Below are positions 1-6,517 of a stretch of 8,419 bases of DNA, one piece after another. A program made the position numbers and the translations under genes. The notes under the pieces were generated by a model. It had not been told where the DNA came from and ran no database searches. It worked only from the letters and a program-made list of their open reading frames with translations. The stretch comes from an uncultured Eubacteriaceae bacterium (GTDB lineage: Bacteria > Bacillota > Clostridia > Eubacteriales > UBA1433): the NCBI GenBank assembly GCA_937914785.1, contig CALGIV010000037.1:1-8419 (forward strand), written 5' to 3'. How positions within the stretch are numbered: position 1 is the first letter of the stretch; every line of letters starts with the position of its first letter.

Positions 1-1149
1 GCGTATGAGGCGACCAAAGAGCCGTTTTATCTGGATGTCGCGTGCAAAACGGCAACGTATATCCAACGGGAAATGACGGATGAGAACGGCGGCTTTTACA
101 CCGCGCAGGATGCGGACAGCGAAGGGGAAGAGGGGCGTTATTACGTATTTGAGCCTTGCGAGATCGTCCGTGTTTTAGGAGCGGAGGACGGCGCTTATTT
201 TAACGCTTATTTTAATATTACAGAACAGGGCAATTTTGAAGGGCGTAATATTTTAAACCTTATCGACAATGAAAAGTATGCTGAAAAGGATGCGCGTATC
301 GAAGAGGCGGTTGAAAAACTCTACGCTTACCGCAAGCAGCGCTACAGCCTGCATCGTGATGAAAAGGTGCTTACGGGCTTAAACGCTTTGATGATTGCGG
401 CACTTGCACAGCTTTATCGTACGACGCTGGAGGAAGAGTATTTAAAAGGCGCAGTAAGAGCAGAGAAGCGTATCGCAAAGGCAATTGCTGACAGTGGACA
501 AGTGTGTACGTATGCCTGTGGGGCTGGTGCCGCTACGGCGGGATTTTTAGACGATTATGCATTTTATGCCTATGCATTGCTGGAGTTGTACCGCGCGACG
601 TTTCAGGCGGATTACCTGGATCGGGCGTTGAGCGTCCAGCAGGAGATCGTGCAGCGCTTCCGGGATGAAAACGGCGGGTATTATATGAGTGCGGAGGATG
701 CCGAGAGGTTGATTTTTCGACCGATGGAGACGTTTGATAATGCAATGCCGTCCGGCAACTCGGTTGCGGCGATGAATCTTGTGTGGCTTTCGCTCTTGAC
801 GGCGCAGCCGGAAATTATCGAAGAAAAAGAAAAACATCTGACGTTTATGAAATCCAAAGCGGCGGCTTATGCGATGGGCAACGGCTTTTTCTCATACGCG
901 CTGCTAAAAGAGACTTATGCCGGAAAGCAACTCGTGTGCGTATTGCCCGAAGGTGCCGACATCGAAGAATTGCTCAGTCAGACAAACAATATATTTACAG
1001 TTATTGTAAAATTTGGAGAAAATAAAATTGCGGCAGCGCCATTTACAGATTCACACGAAATGTTGGAAGGTAAATGTACGTATTATCTCTGTGAAAACTA
1101 TACCTGTCAGGCGCCAACGCATAACATTGAAAAGCTTGTTCGCTCGTAA
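1..1149 (+). CDS. yyaL: YyaL-like DUF255 / thioredoxin-domain protein, C-terminal part (5' end outside window)
   Basis: The reading frame is open from base 1 to the TAA at 1147-1149, giving 382 residues. The ATG at 73 is internal: the 24 upstream codons (AYEATKEPFYLDVACKTATY and on) continue the same protein. The stretch GGFYTAQDADSEGEEGRYYV (residues 31-50) is a hallmark of the YyaL/DUF255 family. Members are usually near 650-700 residues, with an N-terminal thioredoxin-like domain and a C-terminal alpha/alpha six-hairpin-glycosidase-like barrel. Only the barrel part is present here, so about the first 300 residues lie upstream of the window. Further family-like stretches are EKVLTGLNALMIAALAQLYR, GFLDDYAFYAYALLELYRAT and ENGGYYMSAEDAERLIFRP, followed by DNAMPSGNSVAAMNL. 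The biochemical role of the family is not established; a redox or sugar-related activity is only inferred from the fold. No frameshift is visible. It converges on rpsT across a shared terminator. Confidence 0.88.
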   Translation, partial: AYEATKEPFYLDVACKTATYIQREMTDENGGFYTAQDADSEGEEGRYYVFEPCEIVRVLGAEDGAYFNAYFNITEQGNFEGRNILNLIDNEKYAEKDARIEEAVEKLYAYRKQRYSLHRDEKVLTGLNALMIAALAQLYRTTLEEEYLKGAVRAEKRIAKAIADSGQVCTYACGAGAATAGFLDDYAFYAYALLELYRATFQADYLDRALSVQQEIVQRFRDENGGYYMSAEDAERLIFRPMETFDNAMPSGNSVAAMNLVWLSLLTAQPEIIEEKEKHLTFMKSKAAAYAMGNGFFSYALLKETYAGKQLVCVLPEGADIEELLSQTNNIFTVIVKFGENKIAAAPFTDSHEMLEGKCTYYLCENYTCQAPTHNIEKLVRS

Positions 1150-1170
1150 AATAATTTTGTTATACAAATA

Positions 1171-1216
1171 AAAAAAGACCGCTCCTGATACTTAAAAGGG
1201 TGCGGTTTATGTTTTT
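1171..1216. terminator. Bidirectional intrinsic terminator between yyaL and rpsT
   Basis: ACCGC (1178-1182) pairs with GCGGT (1202-1206). The stem extends through a T:T mismatch to CC/GG (1184-1185 with 1199-1200), with an 11-13 nt loop. On the minus strand the stem is followed by a long T run (complement of the A tract 1171-1177), which suits termination of rpsT. On the plus strand it is followed by TTATGTTTTT, a weaker U tract for yyaL. Position between two convergent genes supports a shared role. Confidence 0.6.
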
Positions 1217-1240
1217 ACGCTTGATTATCGATATATTTCA

Positions 1241-1504
1241 TTAACCCAGTGCATTAAACTTATTTTGCAATCGGCTTTTTTTTCTCGCAGCAGTGTTTTT
1301 ATGAAGAACACCCTTTGAAACGGCAGTATCAAATTTCTTCATTGCCTCGTCGAGCAATGTTTTGCTGGCCTCTGCATCATTGCTGTTGACAGCAGTAAGA
1401 AATTTCTTTTCGACTGTTTTCAAATTCGTCTTCACGCTTTTGTTGCGCAGTCTGTTTCGCTCCCCGATTGCTGCTCTTTTTTCTGAGGATTTAATATTTG
1501 CCAT
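1241..1504 (-). CDS. rpsT: 30S ribosomal protein S20
   Basis: This encodes an 87-residue, very basic protein beginning MANIKSSEKRAAIGERNRLR, the usual S20 N-terminus, and ending NTAARKKSRLQNKFNALG, the usual C-terminal helix. S20 is a primary 16S rRNA-binding protein of the small subunit and folds as a three-helix bundle. The open frame extends 11 codons further upstream, but the start at 1504 is chosen because S20 proteins begin MANIKS and because a strong Shine-Dalgarno site, AAGGGGGTG (complement of about 1511-1519), sits 6 nt before this ATG. The length is typical for the family (about 85-90). The gene is monocistronic: it has its own promoter and leader upstream and the terminator at 1171-1216 downstream. 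It is divergent from spoIIP, a neighbourhood reminiscent of the rpsT/gpr-spoIIP region of Bacillus. Confidence 0.97.
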   Translation of the reverse strand: MANIKSSEKRAAIGERNRLRNKSVKTNLKTVEKKFLTAVNSNDAEASKTLLDEAMKKFDTAVSKGVLHKNTAARKKSRLQNKFNALG

Positions 1505-1523
1505 GTCTTTCACCCCCTTATTA

Positions 1524-1548
1524 ACGGTAAATATCACCGTAAATACGG
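1524..1548 (-). promoter_or_regulatory. Overlapping inverted repeats in the rpsT mRNA leader
   Basis: Two small inverted repeats lie side by side just upstream of the rpsT Shine-Dalgarno site. ACGGT (1524-1528) pairs with ACCGT (1536-1540) across 7 nt, and CCGTA (1537-1541) pairs with TACGG (1544-1548) across 2 nt. They share bases 1537-1540, so both cannot form at once. S20 synthesis is autoregulated in some bacteria, so a leader control element is conceivable, but the stems are short and this is inference. Confidence 0.3.
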
Positions 1549-1572
1549 CGCATTGATAATATTAACAAATTA

Positions 1573-1600
1573 ACTATAAAAAAGCAAGCAAAATTTTCAA
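1573..1600 (-). promoter_or_regulatory. Sigma-A promoter for rpsT
   Basis: On the minus strand a -35 box TTGAAA (complement of 1595-1600) is separated by 16 nt from a -10 box TATAGT (complement of 1573-1578), each 5/6 to consensus. The predicted start near 1566 gives a leader of about 60 nt before the rpsT ATG. A weaker alternative (TTGCTT, 17 nt, TAATAT) lies slightly downstream. Confidence 0.6.
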
Positions 1601-1611
1601 TGCATTACAAA

Positions 1612-1642
1612 GTCATTTTATATTCATACTAAACATATACAT
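1612..1642 (+). promoter_or_regulatory. Candidate sigma-E (mother-cell) promoter for spoIIP
   Basis: GTCATTTT (1612-1619) and CATATACAT (1634-1642), separated by 14 nt, resemble the sigma-E boxes (roughly GTCATATT and CATACAAT). No good sigma-A promoter is visible in front of spoIIP. In B. subtilis spoIIP is transcribed in the mother cell under sigma-E, so the match fits the biology, but it is imperfect and found by eye. Confidence 0.4.
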
Positions 1643-1677
1643 TTGAAAAGATTATATTGAAAGACGGAGAAAAAGTG

Positions 1678-2661
1678 ATGGCTTTAAAGAAGAAGAATCT
1701 TATTCTGACTGGCGTTTTTTTATTTACATTGTTTATCATACAGGCGGTATTTGTTCAAGCGCTCCCACAGACAGGGACAAGCGCCGGGGACAGGATTACC
1801 ACGACGTTTTTTGTTCGCATCATCAATAATTGTACGGCGGCAATTACACAAAGCGAAGAAGACGAGGCGTATTTAACGGCTGTTTCTGCCTCATTAGGAC
1901 AGGCCGATGAAAAGTCAGCGAAGACAGAACAGCAGGAGCCGGTTGTGCAAAAGGAATATACGCCGATTACAAAACCGTTGAATTCAAACAACGGCAGTAT
2001 CACGGTGCCGGATACGCCCCTCGTGCTGATTTATCACACGCACGCAACGGAAACATATACAGCTTCGGAAGAGACAGCCATCGTCTATTCTTCCACAGCG
2101 CGCTCGCGTGATGTCAACACGAATGTCGTGGCCATCGGTAAAATCGTCTGTGATATCCTGGAAAAGGATTATGGCATTAAAACAATTCACGATACGGCGC
2201 TGCACGATTATCCGTCTTACGACAACGCCTATATCAATTCACTGGATAGCATTGAAAAGTATATGGCGGAATATCCAAGCATACAATATGCGTTTGACTT
2301 GCACCGGGATGGCGTCAACGATACGGAGTCGGCCAGAGCAAAATATTCGACGACAGTAGACGGCGTACCGGCAGCAAAGATTATGATGGTCGTAGGGTTA
2401 AATCATGAAACCAGTAATCAAAATACCGCATTTGCCAAACGGTTTAAAGAGACGATGGACGGGATGTATCCCAATGTTATGCTGCCGATTACGTATCGTG
2501 AAACGAGCCGATTTAATCAATTTATGTGCAAAAACGGGATGCTTTTTGAGATGGGCAGTAATCTTTCGACGATGGAAGAAGCATCTTTGAGCGCAGAGCT
2601 ATTGGCGCGCACGATTGCCGAAGTCATCTACACGGATATTCAGAATGGAGCAGTCGAGTAG
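1678..2661 (+). CDS. spoIIP: Stage II sporulation protein P (septal peptidoglycan amidase/endopeptidase)
   Basis: This is a 327-residue protein with a basic N-terminus and one hydrophobic segment (about residues 7-28, LILTGVFLFTLFIIQAVFVQ), so it is probably membrane-anchored with the rest outside. A variable linker (about 30-110) leads to the conserved SpoIIP domain. The visible motifs are LIYHTHATETY (His120, His122, Glu125), FDLHRDG (His209) and NGMLFEMGSNLSTMEEA (Glu291), matching the metal-binding and catalytic signature of the family. In Bacillus, SpoIIP cleaves septal peptidoglycan as amidase and endopeptidase in a complex with SpoIID and SpoIIM during engulfment. A TTG at 1657 in the same frame is possible, but GGAGA at 1666-1670 is a Shine-Dalgarno site 8 nt before the ATG at 1678, which I prefer. 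It directly abuts the following small gene (TAGATG). All key residues are present, so it looks functional. Confidence 0.93.
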   Translation: MALKKKNLILTGVFLFTLFIIQAVFVQALPQTGTSAGDRITTTFFVRIINNCTAAITQSEEDEAYLTAVSASLGQADEKSAKTEQQEPVVQKEYTPITKPLNSNNGSITVPDTPLVLIYHTHATETYTASEETAIVYSSTARSRDVNTNVVAIGKIVCDILEKDYGIKTIHDTALHDYPSYDNAYINSLDSIEKYMAEYPSIQYAFDLHRDGVNDTESARAKYSTTVDGVPAAKIMMVVGLNHETSNQNTAFAKRFKETMDGMYPNVMLPITYRETSRFNQFMCKNGMLFEMGSNLSTMEEASLSAELLARTIAEVIYTDIQNGAVE

Positions 2662-2871
2662 ATGAAGAAGAAAGTATGTAGATTGATTTTTGTTTTTATG
2701 CTGTTCTTCTTATCCGTGTTATCGTTAAACCGTATTGCTTATGTGAATGCGGATATTTCGACGAGCGGAAATTCGCAGGTGATTTCTTTTTCGCGCAAAG
2801 AGGGTGCTTTTCATATTTTATTCGCCGGCAAGAGCCTGATCATCGACAAGGGACATATTACCATCGAATAA
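2662..2871 (+). CDS. Small exported protein of unknown function downstream of spoIIP
   Basis: This encodes 69 residues starting with KKK, then a hydrophobic core (about residues 8-22, LIFVFMLFFLSVLSL), then YVNA at 27-30. This could be a signal peptidase I site, leaving a mature chain of about 39 residues rich in beta-type stretches (SQVISFSR, AFHILFAGKSLIIDKGHITI). I do not recognise the family. The ATG immediately follows the spoIIP stop (TAGATG), and GGAG at 2647-2650 lies 11 nt upstream inside spoIIP, so translation is probably coupled and the gene should share spoIIP expression. It sits where Bacillus has yqxA, a small sporulation-locus gene of unknown function, but I see no sequence similarity I could vouch for. 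No clear terminator follows, so some read-through toward rny is possible. Its tight coupling and plausible signal sequence argue for a real gene. Confidence 0.7.
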   Translation: MKKKVCRLIFVFMLFFLSVLSLNRIAYVNADISTSGNSQVISFSRKEGAFHILFAGKSLIIDKGHITIE

Positions 2872-2895
2872 ATTCGCGTTCTTCAATGTTTCATC

Positions 2896-2924
2896 TTGAC
2901 ATATACCCTTTAAATGATTAGAAT
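2896..2924 (+). promoter_or_regulatory. Sigma-A promoter for rny
   Basis: A perfect -35 TTGACA (2896-2901) lies 17 nt before TAGAAT (2919-2924, 5/6). The predicted start near 2931 gives a leader of about 67 nt, ending in the strong Shine-Dalgarno site AGGAGGTG (2985-2992) that fixes the rny start at 2998. Confidence 0.75.
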
Positions 2925-2997
2925 TATAGCGTTAGCAATTATCTTATTATTAAAGTATATAAAGTCGTTTTTTGAAAATTGAATAGGAGGTGTTTAT

Positions 2998-4533
2998 ATG
3001 CTGGTGGAAGTATTAAAGGCATTTTTGTTTATAATATTAGGCGCAGTTGGCGGATATCTGCTGCGCAGGTATTTATCAGAAAGTAAGATAAGCAATGCGA
3101 AAAAGACTGCTACCGAGATGGTTGAAGATGCAATTAAAGAAGCTGACAGAGTAAAGAAAGAAAAAGTGCTTGAAGCCAAGGAAGAAATCCTTTCGAAGCG
3201 CAATGAACTTGAAAATGAGGTCAAGGAGCGCCGTGCAGAAATTTTGAAGCAGGAGAAACGTATTCTTCATAAGGAAGAAAATCTGGACAGAAAAACAGAA
3301 AGTATTGAAAAGAAAGAAAATACATTGGATGAAAAGCACAAAAGGTTGGAGACGAAAGAAAAAGAGTTGGATAGCCTGAAGCAAAAACAACTCAGCGAAC
3401 TGGAAAAGATTTCTCAGTTGACGTTTGACGAGGCGAGAGAATTATTGCTTGCCGATGTAGAACAGCGAATTAGCCGCGAAATGGCGATCCTGATAAAGAA
3501 TAAGGAAAGCGAAGCCAAGGCGGAGTCTGATAAAAAGGCACGGGAGATTATTGCATACTCGATTCAGAAATGTGCGGCGGACCATGTTGCAGAAACAACA
3601 GTGTCGGTTGTCAATTTGCCCAGTGATGAAATGAAGGGCCGTATCATCGGAAGAGAGGGGCGTAATATCCGGGCGTTGGAGACGCTGACGGGCGTGGATT
3701 TGATTATTGACGATACGCCGGAAGCCGTGATCTTATCCGGCTTTGATCCGATGAAACGTGAGATTGCACGAAATGCGTTGGAAAAGTTGATCAATGACGG
3801 CAGAATACACCCTGCCAGAATTGAGGAAATGGTCAACGTATCGAGAAAAGAAATCGAAGAAAAGGTAAAGGAAATGGGGGAGGCGGCGGTCTTCGATACG
3901 AGAGTACACAAAGTACATCCGGAAATTGTCAAGCTGTTGGGCAGACTGCATTTTCGAACCAGCTACGGACAGAATGTGCTGAAGCATTCTCTGGAAGTAG
4001 CGCATCTGGCGGGCATTATGGCCGATGAGTTGGGGGCGAATACACGCATTGCCCGCAGAGCAGGGCTTTTGCACGATATCGGCAAGGCCGTAGATCATGA
4101 AATTGAAGGGCCGCATGTGACCATTGGGGTTGATATTTTAAAACGGTATAAGGAAAATGCTGATATCATTCACGCAGTGGAAGCGCATCACGGTGATGTA
4201 GAGCCAAAGACAATTGAAGCGGTATTGGTACAAGCTGCCGACGCCGTATCGGCCGCACGTCCCGGCGCGCGCCGCGAAACGCTGGAAAGCTATATTAAAC
4301 GGTTGGAAAAGCTGGAAGAGATTGCAACGTCGTTTCCCGGTGTGGATAAGTCATTTGCGATACAGGCCGGCAGAGAAGTGCGCATTATGGTAAAGTCTGA
4401 TGAGATCGACGATATCGGTATGGTGCTCACGGCGAAGGAGATCGCGCAGCGCATTGAGGACGAGCTGGAATACCCGGGTCAGATTAAAGTGAATTTGATA
4501 CGGGAGACGCGCGTGACGGAGTACGCAAAATAA
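2998..4533 (+). CDS. rny: Ribonuclease Y (endoribonuclease, RNA degradosome-like scaffold)
   Basis: The 511-residue protein has the full RNase Y architecture and near-standard length. An N-terminal membrane segment (about 5-22, [18 protein letters not shown]) is followed by a long charged coiled coil (about 30-190). A KH domain follows (about 200-265, with the GxxG loop GREG at 218-221 in [19 protein letters not shown]). Next comes the HD domain, with His330 ([12 protein letters not shown]), the His359-Asp360 pair ([12 protein letters not shown]), HH at 397-398 and Asp415 as likely metal ligands, and then the conserved C-terminal region ending [13 protein letters not shown]. RNase Y is a membrane-bound endonuclease that starts decay and processing of many mRNAs. 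The start is fixed by AGGAGGTG 5 nt upstream. The gene has its own sigma-A promoter and an intrinsic terminator 17 nt after its stop. In B. subtilis rny is followed directly by ymdB and spoVS; here an opposing gene lies between rny and ymdB. Confidence 0.98.
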   Translation: MLVEVLKAFLFIILGAVGGYLLRRYLSESKISNAKKTATEMVEDAIKEADRVKKEKVLEAKEEILSKRNELENEVKERRAEILKQEKRILHKEENLDRKTESIEKKENTLDEKHKRLETKEKELDSLKQKQLSELEKISQLTFDEARELLLADVEQRISREMAILIKNKESEAKAESDKKAREIIAYSIQKCAADHVAETTVSVVNLPSDEMKGRIIGREGRNIRALETLTGVDLIIDDTPEAVILSGFDPMKREIARNALEKLINDGRIHPARIEEMVNVSRKEIEEKVKEMGEAAVFDTRVHKVHPEIVKLLGRLHFRTSYGQNVLKHSLEVAHLAGIMADELGANTRIARRAGLLHDIGKAVDHEIEGPHVTIGVDILKRYKENADIIHAVEAHHGDVEPKTIEAVLVQAADAVSAARPGARRETLESYIKRLEKLEEIATSFPGVDKSFAIQAGREVRIMVKSDEIDDIGMVLTAKEIAQRIEDELEYPGQIKVNLIRETRVTEYAK

Positions 4534-4543
4534 GATAATAAAA

Positions 4544-4577
4544 TAAAAATGAGGTCTGAAAAGACCTCGTTTTTTAT
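4544..4577. terminator. Bidirectional intrinsic terminator between rny and the HAD gene
   Basis: GAGGTC (4551-4556) and GACCTC (4563-4568) form a perfect 6-bp stem with a TGAAAA loop. It is flanked by AAATAAAAAT upstream and GTTTTTTATT downstream, so each strand has a U tract after the stem. This serves rny on the plus strand and the convergent HAD gene on the minus strand. Confidence 0.85.
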
Positions 4578-4664
4578 TGTCATATTAATAGTTGTATGGG
4601 TTGTTGTAACAGTATCTAATCTAAAATATTTCCATTAAATGTAAAGGCATTTCTTCGAATAAAT

Positions 4665-5381
4665 CTATTTCAAATCAGGCAGCGTATCGACATATGCTTC
4701 AAAATCCGCCAAGCTGCCTTGCCTGTAAGCTGAATAATCTTCTCCGGCTTCATTTTCGATATAGTCGGTAATCAAATAGACTTCCATTCCAAGCTTTTTT
4801 GCGCACATGTCTTCGGCGACATTGTTGCCGACCATCAGGCACTGTGCAGGGTTTTTGTCTGTTTTTGTGAGGATTTCGCGAAAGTATTCCGGATTGGGTT
4901 TGCAGTAAGTGCTGTTTTCATACGTCGTGTAGTAGTCAAAGTCTTCGGGTTTCAGCTCAATCCAGGACAGGCGTGTGCGCGCAGCGACAGGTGGAAACAT
5001 TGGGCTTGTGGCCAGAATAAGGTCGTAGCCTTTTTCTTTGAGTTTTAAGATGATACTGCGCGGTGTCGGCGTTGGCTGCATAATCTCTTTTACAGTGTCA
5101 AATTCGTTTTCATAGAAGTGCTCCAGACGGGCGACGATTTCGTCGACATCTGTTTTTGTCGCTCCTGCAAAAGCCGACCAGAAGGCTTCGGCATTTGAGC
5201 GGTTGCCGTCATTTTTAGCCATACTTTTTACACCTGAAAAAATGGCAGGCAAAAACCTCTCTTTGTCGTAGCCAAGCTCAATGCCTTTGACGAGCAATTT
5301 TTTGTAGTAGTTGTCCGTAAAGTCCTTTTGTGAAAACGGCAGCAGCGTGCCGTCCAAGTCAAATAGTATGGTATCAATCAT
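4665..5381 (-). CDS. HAD-superfamily hydrolase (phosphatase-like)
   Basis: This is a 238-residue soluble protein with all four HAD motifs in order. Motif I is FDLDGTLLP (nucleophile Asp8, acid/base Asp10), motif II is LATSP (Thr125/Ser126), motif III is the lysine in YCKPNPEYF (Lys161), and motif IV is MVGNNVAEDM (Glu190/Asp191). The segment between motifs I and II holds an alpha-helical cap, as in subclass I phosphatases. Such enzymes remove phosphate from small metabolites; the substrate cannot be read from the sequence. A GTG at 5390 would add three residues, but it lies within the Shine-Dalgarno site AAAGGGTG, so the ATG at 5381, about 6-8 nt downstream of that site, is the better start. 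It has its own strong promoter upstream and shares the terminator at 4544-4577 with rny. It is inserted, on the opposite strand, between rny and ymdB. Confidence 0.9.
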   Translation of the reverse strand: MIDTILFDLDGTLLPFSQKDFTDNYYKKLLVKGIELGYDKERFLPAIFSGVKSMAKNDGNRSNAEAFWSAFAGATKTDVDEIVARLEHFYENEFDTVKEIMQPTPTPRSIILKLKEKGYDLILATSPMFPPVAARTRLSWIELKPEDFDYYTTYENSTYCKPNPEYFREILTKTDKNPAQCLMVGNNVAEDMCAKKLGMEVYLITDYIENEAGEDYSAYRQGSLADFEAYVDTLPDLK

Positions 5382-5417
5382 TATTTTCACCCTTTGAACA
5401 AATTAATAATAGGACGC

Positions 5418-5446
5418 ATTATAACATAAAACGAGTAAAGTGGCAA
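5418..5446 (-). promoter_or_regulatory. Sigma-A promoter for the HAD hydrolase gene
   Basis: On the minus strand TTGCCA (complement of 5441-5446) lies 17 nt from a perfect TATAAT (complement of 5418-5423). The predicted start near 5411 gives a leader of about 30 nt carrying the AAAGGGTG ribosome site. Confidence 0.75.
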
Positions 5447-5504
5447 CACGGTAAAATAAAAACGGATTATCGTACGAAAAAAGTGGTATTTGAGATAGGT
5501 ATTT

Positions 5505-5533
5505 TTGACTTTTTAAGGAAATGAAATTATAAT
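5505..5533 (+). promoter_or_regulatory. Sigma-A promoter for ymdB (and possibly spoVS)
   Basis: TTGACT (5505-5510) lies 17 nt from a perfect TATAAT (5528-5533). The predicted start near 5540 gives a leader of about 34 nt. It faces away from the HAD promoter 58 bp upstream. It is the only clear promoter for ymdB, and I found no convincing one directly before spoVS. Confidence 0.78.
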
Positions 5534-5573
5534 AAACGGCATAATGGGATAAACAGATGAAAAGGGAATGAAT

Positions 5574-6353
5574 ATGAATATTTTATTTATCGGCGACGTG
5601 ATGGGGCGTGCAGGCAGGGGATTATTAAAGGGCTATTTGAAAGACTTGAAGCAGGAATATCAGAGCGATTTTACAATCGTCAATGGCGAGAATGCTTCCG
5701 GTTATACAGGTCTGTCGCGTTCGAGCTACGACGAGCTTATTTCCGCAGGGGCGGATATGATCACGATGGGCAATCATGTGTGGGCTAAAAAGGAGATATT
5801 TACGTATATCGAGCAGGTAGATAACCTGCTTCGGCCGGCAAACTACTTTGCACCCTGTCCCGGCAGGGGGTGGCAGGTCGTGCGCGTCAACAAAACTGTG
5901 CGGATCGGGGTGGTGAACCTTTCGGGTACCGTGGGGATGGACAACCTCGAAAATCCTTTTTTGACCTTCGACAAAATCTATGAAAATCTGGAAAATGCCT
6001 GCGATATAATCATTGTAGATTTCCACGCCGAAGCGACGTCGGAAAAGATTGCGTTCAGCTACTACGCATCGGGGCGGGCGAGCGCCGTGCTTGGAACGCA
6101 TACGCATGTGCAGACCGCGGACGAGCGGATTCTTGCCGGCGGTACGGCTGCGATTACCGACGTTGGTATGACGGGGCCTTATGAGGGGGTGATCGGCATT
6201 GACAAAGACATCATTATCAAGTCGTTTAAGACGAAAAGACCCGTGAAGTTTGAACTTGCGGGCGGAAGGCGACAGATCAATGGTGTGTCAATGACATTTG
6301 ATAATAACTTTAAACCATCGAAGATAGAAAGAATTTATCGACTATACGATTAA
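5574..6353 (+). CDS. ymdB: YmdB-family metallophosphoesterase (2',3'-cyclic nucleotide phosphodiesterase family, TIGR00282)
   Basis: The 259-residue protein begins MNILFIGDVMGRAGR. The calcineurin-like metal ligands are visible in order: Asp8 (IGD), Glu39-Asn40 (NGENASG), Asn67-His68 (MGNHVW), His151 (DFHAEATSEK) and His176/His178 (GTHTHVQT). The family signature MTGPYEGVIG and a C-terminal FELAGGRRQINGVSM region complete the match. B. subtilis YmdB hydrolyses 2',3'-cyclic nucleotides and influences biofilm, motility and sporulation decisions; the same chemistry is likely here. An ATG at 5568 is in frame but touches the Shine-Dalgarno site AAAGGGA (5561-5567). The ATG at 5574, 6 nt after that site, also gives the usual family N-terminus. 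The gene has its own promoter and precedes spoVS by 164 nt. No catalytic residue is missing. Confidence 0.96.
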   Translation: MNILFIGDVMGRAGRGLLKGYLKDLKQEYQSDFTIVNGENASGYTGLSRSSYDELISAGADMITMGNHVWAKKEIFTYIEQVDNLLRPANYFAPCPGRGWQVVRVNKTVRIGVVNLSGTVGMDNLENPFLTFDKIYENLENACDIIIVDFHAEATSEKIAFSYYASGRASAVLGTHTHVQTADERILAGGTAAITDVGMTGPYEGVIGIDKDIIIKSFKTKRPVKFELAGGRRQINGVSMTFDNNFKPSKIERIYRLYD

Positions 6354-6517
6354 CAGTACCGATCAAGAGGACAGACTTAAAAAACAAATCCTTTTGGGCC
6401 AATTTCTTTATTGGTTGCGGCCAAAGCCGCCGCATCGGGATATGAACGGCTGAAAGTGAGAAAAATCAGGCCGGTCATATATTATTAAAGAAGATCTGAA
6501 AGGAAAATAAAAAAGCA
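6354..6517 (+). other. Unexplained 164-nt ymdB-spoVS spacer with tandem hairpins and a 35-codon open stretch
   Basis: Three small hairpins follow each other: CCAAT/ATTGG (6399-6403 with 6410-6414), GCGGC/GCCGC with a CAAA loop (6417-6421 with 6426-6430), and CGGCTGA/TCAGGCCG with one bulge (6447-6453 with 6466-6473). An alternative pairing of TTGGGCC (6394-6400) with GGCCAA (6419-6424) would break the first two. No U tract follows, so it is not a terminator. Codons 6381-6485 are open and read like protein (for example VAAKAAASGYERLKVRK) but lack an ATG and a ribosome site. It could be a spoVS leader, a decayed gene or chance. I recognise no known riboswitch. Confidence 0.35.

Noticed and set aside
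533..837. Two minus-strand open frames opposite the yyaL part
   Set aside because: They lie wholly inside a well-supported coding region, have no ribosome site and translate to low-complexity, non-family-like protein.
1657..1680. TTG at 1657 as the spoIIP start
   Set aside because: It lies upstream of the Shine-Dalgarno site GGAGA (1666-1670), which is correctly spaced only for the ATG at 1678.
2856..2895. CGAAT/ATTCG hairpin at the end of the small spoIIP-linked gene as a terminator
   Set aside because: The stem is only 5 bp with a 2-nt loop and no T run follows it.
3733..4116. 127-codon minus-strand frame inside rny
   Set aside because: It is antisense to the HD domain of RNase Y, which is fully explained on the plus strand; no promoter or ribosome site supports it.
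5330..5524. 64-codon plus-strand frame across the HAD start and the ymdB upstream region
   Set aside because: It runs antisense through the HAD start and overlaps both the HAD and ymdB promoters, so it is a chance frame.
5625..6107. 160-codon minus-strand frame inside ymdB
   Set aside because: It is a shadow of the ymdB coding frame, with no recognisable domain and no ribosome site.
6378..6500. Known riboswitch (for example a cyclic-di-GMP type) before spoVS
   Set aside because: A GGCCAAAGCC element superficially recalls a cyclic-di-GMP aptamer, but the rest of the conserved core is absent.
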